Below, one piece after another: positions 51,312 through 58,789 of a stretch of 64,000 nucleotides of DNA. This DNA comes from Actinoplanes couchii. GTDB taxonomy: Bacteria; Actinomycetota; Actinomycetes; Mycobacteriales; Micromonosporaceae. The stretch's first letter is position 1. Each line of letters begins with the position of its first letter. The translations under genes and the position numbers were made by a program. The notes beneath the pieces were generated by a model. It worked only from the letters and a program-made list of their open reading frames with translations, had not been told where the DNA came from and made no database searches. The stretch is taken from positions 62,001 through 126,000 of the forward strand of contig NZ_BOMG01000056.1 in NCBI RefSeq assembly GCF_016862075.1, in the 5' to 3' direction.

Positions 51312-51971
51312 ATGACCGCTGCGTCCGGCGGGCCACAGACCGCACGACCCACCCGCCTGCCCCGCTCGGCCCGCCGCAAGCAGTTGCTGGCCGCCGCGCA
51401 GCAAGTCTTCGTCGCCCACGGCTACCACGCCGCGGCGATGGACGACATCGCGGAACGTGCCGGAGTCTCGAAGCCCGTCCTCTATCAGCACTTCCCCGGC
51501 AAGCTCGAGCTGTACCTGGCCCTGCTGGACACGCACTGCGACGCGATAATCGCCAAGGTGCGCGGGGCCATGCTGGCCTCCCCGGACAACAAGGACCGGG
51601 TGAAGGGCGCCGTTCGGGCGTACTTCGACTTCATGGATCACGAGAGCGAGGCGTTCCGTCTCGTCTTCGAGTCGGACCTGCGCAACGACCCCCAGGTCCG
51701 GCAGCGGGTGGAACGGGTCGAGCAGGGCTGCATCGCGGCTGTGACCGACACCATCATCTCCGACACCGGGCTCCGGGCCGACCAGGCCGAGCTGCTCGCC
51801 TCGGGCCTCGCCGGGGCCGCCGGGCAGGCCGCACAGTTCTGGCTGGCGAACGGCCGGCGTACGCCGAAAGCTGAAGCCGAAGCGCTCGTAGCTGCGCTGA
51901 TCTGGCGTGGGATCGCCAGCTTCCCGCTTCAAGGCGATTCAACTGCCGGAACGGCTCCGGAAATCGGATAG
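51312..51971 (+). CDS. TetR-family regulator, FasR-like by context
   Basis: 219 residues. The N-terminal helix-turn-helix (RKQLLAAAQQVFVAHGYHAAAMDDIAERAGVSKPVLYQHFPGKLELYLALL) is the AcrR/TetR type. The C-terminal ligand domain resembles that of mycobacterial Rv3208 (FasR, which controls fatty acid synthase genes and senses long-chain acyl-CoA). The neighbours DUF3107 and an RhlE-like helicase follow, as Rv3208A and Rv3211 do, and moeZ/DUF3152 lie nearby. The ATG 51312 start is 162 bases after a divergent gene. Role inferred from synteny. Confidence 0.82.
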   Translation: MTAASGGPQTARPTRLPRSARRKQLLAAAQQVFVAHGYHAAAMDDIAERAGVSKPVLYQHFPGKLELYLALLDTHCDAIIAKVRGAMLASPDNKDRVKGAVRAYFDFMDHESEAFRLVFESDLRNDPQVRQRVERVEQGCIAAVTDTIISDTGLRADQAELLASGLAGAAGQAAQFWLANGRRTPKAEAEALVAALIWRGIASFPLQGDSTAGTAPEIG

Positions 51972-52012
51972 CCTTTCGATCGGGTAGACGGATCTTTTTT
52001 GGGAGGGACTCC

Positions 52013-52237
52013 GTGGAGGTCAAGATCGGCGTGCAGCAGTCGCCGCGCGAGCTTGTGCTGGAGAGCGCTCAGACCCCGGCGGAGGTCGAGCAGGCCGTGA
52101 CGGATGCTCTGGCCAAGGACGGTGTCCTGACACTGACTGACGAGAAGGGCCGCAAGGTGATCATCCCGATCGCCAAGGTGGCATACGTGGAGATCGCGGA
52201 GGCGACGCACCGTCCCTTCGGCTTCACCACTCGCTGA
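52013..52237 (+). CDS. DUF3107 protein
   Basis: 74 residues, GTG start with a GGGAGGGA site 6 bases upstream. It reads MEVKIGVQQSPRELVLES and then KVIIPIAKVAYVEIAEATHRPFGF, the whole DUF3107 domain. Family members are small ATP-binding-like actinobacterial proteins of unknown function that follow a TetR regulator. It lies 41 bases after the TetR gene and is closed by a strong hairpin, so a two-gene transcript is likely. Confidence 0.9.
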   Translation: MEVKIGVQQSPRELVLESAQTPAEVEQAVTDALAKDGVLTLTDEKGRKVIIPIAKVAYVEIAEATHRPFGFTTR

Positions 52238-52247
52238 ACCTCAGCGC

Positions 52248-52281
52248 CGGGAGGGATGCCCTGTCACAGGGCGCCCTCCCG
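52248..52281 (+). terminator. Terminator after the TetR-DUF3107 pair
   Basis: CGGGAGGG (52248-52255) with CCCTCCCG (52274-52281), and an inner GCCCTGT/ACAGGGC helix. It begins 10 bases after the DUF3107 stop. No T run. Confidence 0.85.
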
Positions 52282-52458
52282 TAACTCTCTCTCGGGTGCG
52301 TCTGCTATCAGGTCGGGTAGAGTGGCCTGTGTCGTCGTCGATCTGTCAAGTCGACGGCCCGCGTGTGGCCCGCTTTCGAGCGTGCGGCCCGCGCCTATAC
52401 GAGACCGCGCCCAAAGACATCCGACGGGCGCACCACGAGAGGGCACCCGTAAAACTTC

Positions 52459-54549
52459 ATGACCGACAATGAGCAAGCTCTAGTACCCGTGACCAGTCGC
52501 GCACCGGTCCGCGCCGACAGCCCCACCTTCGCTGAGCTGGGCGTTCGTGCCGAGACCGTCGAGGCGCTGGCCACCGCCGGCATCACCCACGCCTTCGCCA
52601 TCCAGGAGTACGCGCTGCCGATCGCCCTGCGGGGCACCGACCTGATCGGCCAGGCGCCCACCGGCACCGGCAAGACCCTCGGTTTCGGCCTGCCCCTGCT
52701 GGAGCGCGTCACCGCCCCGTCCGAGGGCGCCGACGGCCAGCCGCAGGCCCTGATCGTCGTCCCCACCCGTGAGCTGGGTCTCCAGGTGGCCCGTGACCTC
52801 GCCGCCGCCGGTAGCACCCGGGGTGTCCGGGTTCTGCCGATCTACGGTGGGGTGGCGTACGAGCCGCAGGTCGAGGTCCTCAAGAAGGGCGTCGAGATCC
52901 TGGTCGGCACCCCCGGCCGTCTGCTCGACCTGTGCAAGCAGAAGATGCTCAAGCTGGGTTCGGTCAAGGCGCTGGTGCTCGACGAGGCCGACCGGATGCT
53001 CGACCTGGGCTTCCTGGAGGACGTCGAGAAGATCCTGGCGATGATCCCGGCGAAGCGGCAGACGATGCTGTTCTCGGCCACCATGCCGGACCCGATCGTC
53101 GCCCTGTCCCGCCGGTTCCTGACCAACCCGGTCACGATCCACGCCGGGCACACCACCGAGAGCGGCCCGTCGCCGCTGACCAAGCAGGTCGTCTACCGCA
53201 CCCACCCGCTGAACAAGGTGGAGATGGTGGCCCGCATCCTGCAGGCCAAGGACCGCGGCCTCACGATGATCTTCACTCGTACCAAGCGGGCCGCCGACCG
53301 GGTCGCCGAGGACCTCGACTTCCGCGGGTTCGCGGTCGCCGCGGTGCACGGTGACCTAGGCCAGGGCGCTCGCGAGCGGGCGCTGCGGGCATTCCGCAGC
53401 GGCAAGATCGACGTGCTGGTGGCGACTGACGTCGCGGCCCGTGGCCTGGACGTGTCGGGCGTCACCCACGTGATCAACTACGACTGCCCGGAAGACCCGG
53501 AGACCTACACCCACCGCATCGGCCGGACCGGCCGGGCCGGTGCCACCGGTGTCGCGGTGACCTTCGTCGACTGGGAGGACATGCCGCGCTGGGTGCTGAT
53601 CGACAAGTCGCTCGGCCTCAGCATGCCGGAGCCGCCGGAGACCTATCACACGAGTCCGGCGCTCTACTCCGACCTGGACATCCCCGAGGGCATCTCGGGC
53701 ACCCTGCCGACTGCTTCGCGCAGCCGTGCCGGGCTGTCCGCGGAGGTCGAGGAGGACCTCGGCACCGTCGGGCGGCGCGGCGGCAGCCGTGGGCCGCGCG
53801 GGCGGGACCGTGACCGGGATCGGGACCGCGATCGCGACCGGGGTGGCCGTTCCCGAGGGCCCGCGCCGGCACCGTCGGAGTCCGCTGACAGCGGGACGAC
53901 CGAGGTAACCGAGCGGCCCAAGCGGCAGCGTCGCCGTCGCAAGATCGGGGAGGAGGCCGCCGCTCCTGCTGCCACTTCCACGGTCGACTCCGCCGTCGAC
54001 GTGCCTGTCGTCGACGGCCCTGTCATCGACGCGCCTGCTGCTGAGGCTCCGGCCGTCGACGAGGCCGCGCCGCGCACCCGGACCCGTCGTCGGCGGGCTC
54101 CCGCGACCACGCTGCCCTTCTCCGACGGCGCTGGCCCGGACTCCGGTACTGCGGCGGCTCCTGCCGTGGACGCCGCTCCCGCTTCGGAAGTCGCGCCCGC
54201 TGTGAAGGCCGCTCCCGCTCTGGAGGTCGCGCCTGCTGTGAAGGCCGCTCCTGCCGTGGACGCCGCCCCCGCTGCGGACACTGCGCCCGCCGCGGACACT
54301 GCGCCCGCCGCGCCTCGTCGCCGGCGCCGGGTTGCCGCAGCCCCCGTCGAGGCCACCGCGACCGCCACCGAGGGCACCGCGTCCGCCGCCGCACGCACCG
54401 CGTCCGCCGCACCCGCTGTCGAGAGCACTGAGGGCACCGCACCTGCTGTTGAGGGCACCGCCGAGGCTGCCGCTGAGCCGGCCGCCCCCCGTCGTCGCCG
54501 TCGCCGCACCGCCGCGGCACCGACCGAGGACACCGCCGCCGAGGCCTGA
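52459..54549 (+). CDS. rhlE: RhlE-like DEAD-box RNA helicase with a low-complexity tail
   Basis: 696 residues. The helicase core (about 20-410) shows the Q motif near FAIQEYALPIAL, Walker A APTGTGKT (66-73), PTRELGLQ, DEAD (175-178), SAT, and the C-terminal motifs LVATDVAARGLD and HRIGRTGRAG. It unwinds short RNA helices in ribosome assembly or RNA decay. The tail (from about 440) begins with an Arg/Asp/Gly segment (GRDRDRDRDRDRDR) and runs into long Ala/Pro/Val repeats broken by RRRRR clusters. The 5' leader is about 220 bases. A strong terminator follows. Confidence 0.93.
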   Translation: MTDNEQALVPVTSRAPVRADSPTFAELGVRAETVEALATAGITHAFAIQEYALPIALRGTDLIGQAPTGTGKTLGFGLPLLERVTAPSEGADGQPQALIVVPTRELGLQVARDLAAAGSTRGVRVLPIYGGVAYEPQVEVLKKGVEILVGTPGRLLDLCKQKMLKLGSVKALVLDEADRMLDLGFLEDVEKILAMIPAKRQTMLFSATMPDPIVALSRRFLTNPVTIHAGHTTESGPSPLTKQVVYRTHPLNKVEMVARILQAKDRGLTMIFTRTKRAADRVAEDLDFRGFAVAAVHGDLGQGARERALRAFRSGKIDVLVATDVAARGLDVSGVTHVINYDCPEDPETYTHRIGRTGRAGATGVAVTFVDWEDMPRWVLIDKSLGLSMPEPPETYHTSPALYSDLDIPEGISGTLPTASRSRAGLSAEVEEDLGTVGRRGGSRGPRGRDRDRDRDRDRDRGGRSRGPAPAPSESADSGTTEVTERPKRQRRRRKIGEEAAAPAATSTVDSAVDVPVVDGPVIDAPAAEAPAVDEAAPRTRTRRRRAPATTLPFSDGAGPDSGTAAAPAVDAAPASEVAPAVKAAPALEVAPAVKAAPAVDAAPAADTAPAADTAPAAPRRRRRVAAAPVEATATATEGTASAAARTASAAPAVESTEGTAPAVEGTAEAAAEPAAPRRRRRRTAAAPTEDTAAEA

Positions 54550-54581
54550 CCCCCCGGCCCGACCCGGCCGTCGTTCATACG

Positions 54582-54615
54582 GTCCATACGTGGTGGATTC
54601 CCACCACGTATGGAC
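54582..54615 (+). terminator. Terminator after rhlE
   Basis: A perfect 15-base stem, GTCCATACGTGGTGG (54582-54596) with CCACCACGTATGGAC (54601-54615), loop ATTC. It starts 33 bases past the stop codon. No T run follows. Confidence 0.85.
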
Positions 54616-54640
54616 CTTCGCGGGGCTCTCCCTAGCCATC

Positions 54641-54727
54641 GGCCCTCCTTGCCGCCGGCCCTTTCCTTGCCGCCGGCCCTTTCCTTGCCGCTGGCCTTCC
54701 TTGCCGCTGGCCTTCCTTGCCGCTGGC
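54641..54727. repeat. Intergenic tandem repeats of 16-18 bases
   Basis: Five or six copies of GCCCTTTCCTTGCCGCCG and its shorter forms GCCTTCCTTGCCGCTG between rhlE and the methyltransferase gene. The rest of the 425-base gap (54550-54974) is C/T-rich and holds no gene. Confidence 0.8.
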
Positions 54728-54974
54728 TCGACCATCACGCCGGCCCTTCCTTTGCCACCGGCCTCCCCTAGCCGTTGGTGCTCCCTTTGCCGATGTGCCG
54801 TCCCTTGCCTCCGGCCTTCCCATTGCCGCCAGGCCTCCCTTCCCTGACCGTCGTGCCCTCCGCTGGCCGCCCCTCTCCGGTCGGCGAGCCTTCCCCTGGC
54901 CGCGGGGTTTTCTCCGGCCGCGGGGTCTATCTCCGGCCGTGAGGTCTTCTTCGGTCGCGGGCAGAATAGGTCTC

Positions 54975-56114
54975 ATGCCAGAACCGCTCGAATCAGTACT
55001 CGCCGAGGTGCGTGAGCTTCTGCTCGCGCCCGGCCTCACCCGAGCCGTCGCGGCCGGCCGTCGCCGCGGGCACGCACCCTCGGTGACTCGAGCCCAACTA
55101 CGCCCGGTCACCTTGAAGCAGGGGCGGAAACTACAGATCGTCACCGACGACGGTGCCCGGCCGTTCACCCGGAACGTGGACGGCACCGAGGCCGCCGAGG
55201 CGGTGGACGCGCTGCTGGCCGAGCCGTTCGGCAACTGGCACGTGGAGACCGAGTCGGCGACCGTACAGGTGCGGGTGACCAAAAAGGGTGACGCCCAGGT
55301 GCACCGAGGCGCAGCCGTCGCCGCGCAGACCACGCCGGAGACTCACGACCGGGCCAAACAGTGGCTGCTCGACCCGGGCGACCCGCTCTTCACCGTGATC
55401 GGTGGCAACGCCGCCAAGCGCCGGCAGATCGACGCCTTCCTCCGGGCGCTCGCCGCGACCCTGCCCGACGAGCTGCCGTCGCCGCTGCGCGTCGTCGACC
55501 TGGGCTGCGGAAACGCCTACCTGACCTTCGCCGCCTATCGATACCTGGCCGGGCGGGGCGTACCGGTCCAGGTGGTCGGGGTGGACGTCCGCGAGGATCA
55601 GCGGGTACGCAACAACGCGGTCGCCGCCGAGCTGGACTGTGCCGACGAGGTGACGTTCGTGGCCGGCACCATCGAGGACGCCGAGCTGCCGTTCGAGCCC
55701 GATCTGGTGCTCGCGCTGCACGCCTGCGACACCGCCACCGATCAGGCGCTGGCCCGCGCGGTCCGGTGGGACGCCCGCTGGGTGCTGGCCGCGCCGTGCT
55801 GCCATCACGACATCGCGGCGCAGATCAAAGGCGGTTCGACCCCTTCGCCGTACGGGGAACTGACCCGTCACGCGATCATGCGCGAACGATTCGCCGACGT
55901 GCTGACCGATTCGCTCCGGGCCGCCCTGCTGCGGCTGAACGGGTACCGGGTGGACGTGGTCGAGTTCATCGACTCGGCGCACACGCCGCGCAACCTGATG
56001 CTGCGGGCCCGCCGGACCGGCGCCGCGCCCACCGCTGAGCAGGAGAAGGAGTACGCCGCACTGACCGGTCAGTGGGGTGTCGAGCCGGCTCTGGCCCGGA
56101 TGCTGCTCAGCTGA
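54975..56114 (+). CDS. Class I SAM-dependent methyltransferase, possibly RNA
   Basis: 379 residues. The C-terminal part has motif I (VVDLGCGNAYLTFAAYRYL), motif II (VGVDVREDQRV), and LVLALHACDTATD as an active-site-like block, with CCHH near the end of the core. The N-terminal 130 residues include QLRPVTLKQGRKLQIV, which could be an RNA-binding part. The combination resembles GSTCD-like/rRNA-type methyltransferases; a precise target is unknown. ATG 54975 is the family-like start. It overlaps the next gene's 3' end by eight bases, convergent. Confidence 0.8.
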   Translation: MPEPLESVLAEVRELLLAPGLTRAVAAGRRRGHAPSVTRAQLRPVTLKQGRKLQIVTDDGARPFTRNVDGTEAAEAVDALLAEPFGNWHVETESATVQVRVTKKGDAQVHRGAAVAAQTTPETHDRAKQWLLDPGDPLFTVIGGNAAKRRQIDAFLRALAATLPDELPSPLRVVDLGCGNAYLTFAAYRYLAGRGVPVQVVGVDVREDQRVRNNAVAAELDCADEVTFVAGTIEDAELPFEPDLVLALHACDTATDQALARAVRWDARWVLAAPCCHHDIAAQIKGGSTPSPYGELTRHAIMRERFADVLTDSLRAALLRLNGYRVDVVEFIDSAHTPRNLMLRARRTGAAPTAEQEKEYAALTGQWGVEPALARMLLS

Positions 56115-57105
56115 CCACGACGGTCCAGGCCGCCGTGGACACCTTCCCGGCGACCTGGAAGTCGAGGAACATCCGGTACGTGCCCGGACTCGGCGCGGCC
56201 AGCCAGAACTTGATCTTTCCGTCGATCAGCTGCGTCTCCGGGTGCACGTGGACATAGCCGAGATCGTTCTGGCGCAGCACCACCAGATGACCGAAAGCGC
56301 CCAGGTACGGCTCCAGCACGGCCGGCTTCCCGATGCCGTCGGTAACGGTCATCAGCAGCGGTTGGGTCGACTGGGTGGACGGCGTTCCCTCGTACCCCAC
56401 CTGGAAGTTTCCGGCGGTCGCGACCAGGGCCGGATCGGGCAGGGTGACCGGCGCATAGTTCCCCGCGACCGTCAGGTCGCTGCCCAGGCTGCTGACCGTT
56501 TCGACCCCGCCGACCTGCGCGGTGAAATCGGCGATCATCCGGTAGAGGCCGGGCTCGGCCAGCGTGAGATCGACACTCCACGTGCCGTCGGGCGCCATCA
56601 CCGGGTGTAGATGCTGAAACCCGGTGAGGTCACGGCGGATCACGATCAGATGCAACGGCTTGTCGTGTACGACGGCGAACGTGGTGACCGGCGCGCCGCC
56701 CGGGCCGTTGATCGTGAACTGGAGATTCAGCGCCTTCCCCGCTTCGAGGACGGTCGTCACCGGGGTCAGGGTGAGGCCGTTGCCGCTGAGCGATAGGCCA
56801 CCGACCGGGGCGCTGCCGGACGTGCCGATCGGGGCGGTGGTGCCGTGCACGTGCGGCTGGCTCTCGTCAAAAGCGGACACGCTCGGCACCGGTTGCGGCG
56901 TGGCGGCGTTGGTGGCGGTGGTCCCGTTGTTGAGCCGGCCCAGCCCGTAACCGGCGAAGAGAACAACGATCAGCAGAGCCCCGACCGCCGCGAACCGGAA
57001 CCCGTCACCGGTCGGTTTCGGACTCCCGCCCGCTTCCCCGGACCGCGCTCCGGCTCCTGCCGACCGCGAGAGGCCGAACTGCGGTTCCTCGTCGTCGTCA
57101 GGCAT
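56107..57105 (-). CDS. Membrane-anchored beta-sandwich protein of unknown role
   Basis: 332 residues. A cytoplasmic start of about 36 residues, one transmembrane helix (FRFAAVGALLIVVLFAGYGLG, 37-57) and an outer part with two similar beta domains. Each contains a HLIVIRRDLTGFQHLHP or HLVVLRQNDLGYVHVHP block, with paired His residues, and a GLYRMIADF or GTYRMFLDF strand. The His pairs could bind a metal such as copper; related proteins sit near metal transporters. No catalytic residues are seen. ATG 57105 is chosen as the longer frame adds a low-quality leader. Confidence 0.7.
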   Translation of the reverse strand: MPDDDEEPQFGLSRSAGAGARSGEAGGSPKPTGDGFRFAAVGALLIVVLFAGYGLGRLNNGTTATNAATPQPVPSVSAFDESQPHVHGTTAPIGTSGSAPVGGLSLSGNGLTLTPVTTVLEAGKALNLQFTINGPGGAPVTTFAVVHDKPLHLIVIRRDLTGFQHLHPVMAPDGTWSVDLTLAEPGLYRMIADFTAQVGGVETVSSLGSDLTVAGNYAPVTLPDPALVATAGNFQVGYEGTPSTQSTQPLLMTVTDGIGKPAVLEPYLGAFGHLVVLRQNDLGYVHVHPETQLIDGKIKFWLAAPSPGTYRMFLDFQVAGKVSTAAWTVVVS

Positions 57106-57148
57106 CGATTCAGCGTAACTGTCAGGGGTGGGGTCTAGCGTGCGGGGC

Positions 57149-57733
57149 GTGAGCCGATACGAGATACATCTGACGGTGTCCGCCGAAGCCGACGACGAGA
57201 AGCTTCGCGCCTGGGCGGCCGGGATCGGCGCCAAATACACCCGCATCGTGCTCGATCGGGGCGTCACCGCCGACCAGCCGATGCTGAGCTGGCTGACCGG
57301 TGGCACCGCCGCCGAGGCAGAGCTGTCCGCCCGGCGTACCGCGGCTGATCTGCAAGAAGCGGGTTTTCCGGTGACGAGGCTCAAAGTGGAGGCCGCGGCG
57401 TCGAGTCAGGAGGCTCCCGCCGCAGACGGCCGCTATTTCGAACACCACGTGAAACTGCTGCTCCCACCCGGCGCCGAGGTCGAGGCGGTCCGCGAGGTAG
57501 CGCTCCGGCACAACGCCCGCCTGTCCCGCAACGCCCGCCGAATCCGCCCCGACGGCATCCGCGAACGTTTCGTGACCCAGCGCTGTCACCGAGGAGACCG
57601 AACCGAGGCGGCCGAGGCTCTGGCCGCCCTGGTGACCGCCCTCACCACCCAGGGTTGGGAGATAGCCGAGGTAGAGGAGGAGTTCGTCCTGATAGACGAC
57701 AACCCCACCCTCGACGCCGGCTGGTTCGGCTAA
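57149..57733 (+). CDS. Protein of unknown function, two-half repeat
   Basis: 194 residues from GTG 57149 (MSRYEIHLTVSAEADDEKLR). It has two similar halves: an alpha/beta part with HIVLDRG-like block (KYTRIVLDRGV) and a second part that begins RYFEHHVKLLLPPGAE. Related proteins occur in other actinobacteria without known function; the fold may be CYTH-like or ferredoxin-like. It is divergent from the membrane-anchored protein at 57105. No domain can be named with confidence. Confidence 0.65.
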   Translation: MSRYEIHLTVSAEADDEKLRAWAAGIGAKYTRIVLDRGVTADQPMLSWLTGGTAAEAELSARRTAADLQEAGFPVTRLKVEAAASSQEAPAADGRYFEHHVKLLLPPGAEVEAVREVALRHNARLSRNARRIRPDGIRERFVTQRCHRGDRTEAAEALAALVTALTTQGWEIAEVEEEFVLIDDNPTLDAGWFG

Positions 57734-58164
57734 GCACACACCAACCCACCCACACCCCCAGCCAACTCAAAGGCACACACCGAGCCGTCCGCACCGTCAG
57801 CCAGCCTGCCTGCACCGTCAGCCAGCCCGGCCATCAGCCAGCTTGCCAGCGCCGTCAGCCACCTCGAAGGAGGCACCCCGCGCCGCCCGCATCGCCAGGC
57901 CGGTATCAAGGTGCACGCACCAAGCTGGCCTTGCCACCAGCTGGCTCGAGGGCGCACACCCCGAGCCGTTCCCGCCGCCAGCCGGTTCGGATGGCGCACT
58001 GAGCCGCTCGCAGCGCCAACCGGTTCGGAGGAACCCGCGCCACATGCCTCACCTGGACAACGTGCCTTCTCAACTGGACAACGTGGGGCTGCCGCCATGG
58101 GCCGAACGGCCCCTGTGACACCATGCGACCGGTTGGATACCTAGCCGTCGCGAAGGAGCACTCC
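57734..58164. other. Intergenic stretch with short repeats and a 12-base direct pair
   Basis: No gene is seen. 57785-57865 contains repeated CAGCCAGC-type units. CTGGACAACGTG occurs twice, at 58053 and 58074, 21 bases apart, upstream of the acetyltransferase; it may be a regulator site. The longer frame from 58123 lacks a ribosome site. Confidence 0.55.
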
Positions 58165-58650
58165 GTGGAAGATTTGGAACGTGACGGCTACGTCCTGTCC
58201 GCAGACCCGAAGCGCGTCGACTTCGCCCGGGTCCACCGCTGGCTCTCCGAAGAGTCCTACTGGGCGGCCGGCCGCCCTTACGACCTGGTGGCCCGTTCCA
58301 TCGACGGCTCCGTCCCGTATTCGGTCTTCACCTCCCCCACAGCCTCCACCGATCCCGCTCAGCCGGCCGAACAGGTCGCGTTCGCTCGGGCCGTCACCGA
58401 CGGCGCCACCTTCGCCTGGATCTGCGACGTCTTCGTCGACGCCGATCACCGAGGCCACGGCCTGGGCAAATGGATGATCGACACGATCCTGGCCGACCTC
58501 TCCGAACGCGGCATCCAACGCTTCCTGCTGGCCACCCGCGACGCCCACGACGTCTACCGCCGCTCCGGCTTCACCGAGCTGGTAGGCGCCAACCGCTACA
58601 TGGAGATCGACCACCGCCCCACCAGAAACGCCATCCTCGGCCTCCCCTGA
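58165..58650 (+). CDS. GNAT-family N-acetyltransferase
   Basis: 161 residues. GTG 58165 is selected because AAGGAG stands 7 bases upstream; the upstream ATG at 58123 has none. The GNAT core is WICDVFVDADHRGHGLGKWMIDTIL with the acetyl-CoA loop RGHGLG, then LATRDAHDVYRRSGF. The N-terminal part (FARVHRWLSEESYWAAGRPYDLV) is that of the small GNAT group of YitI/At type. The substrate is unknown. It is monocistronic and closed by a run of repeats. Confidence 0.88.
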   Translation: MEDLERDGYVLSADPKRVDFARVHRWLSEESYWAAGRPYDLVARSIDGSVPYSVFTSPTASTDPAQPAEQVAFARAVTDGATFAWICDVFVDADHRGHGLGKWMIDTILADLSERGIQRFLLATRDAHDVYRRSGFTELVGANRYMEIDHRPTRNAILGLP

Positions 58651-58689
58651 CCAGGACCAGGTCACCCGAGCATCCAGGCCCTCCGGCCC

Positions 58690-58789
58690 CGAGTGCTCAG
58701 GTCGTCCGACTATTGCGAGTGCTCAGGTCATCCGACCGCCCTGAGCGATCCGGTTCCCCGACCAACCGCGAACGATCAGGTCATCCGGC
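58690..58789. repeat. Short direct repeats downstream of the acetyltransferase gene
   Basis: Three units of GCGAGTGCTCAGGTC(A/G)TCCGAC type at 58690, 58715 and 58768, the last degenerate. They overlap the 3' end of the RecQ gene. Confidence 0.6.
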
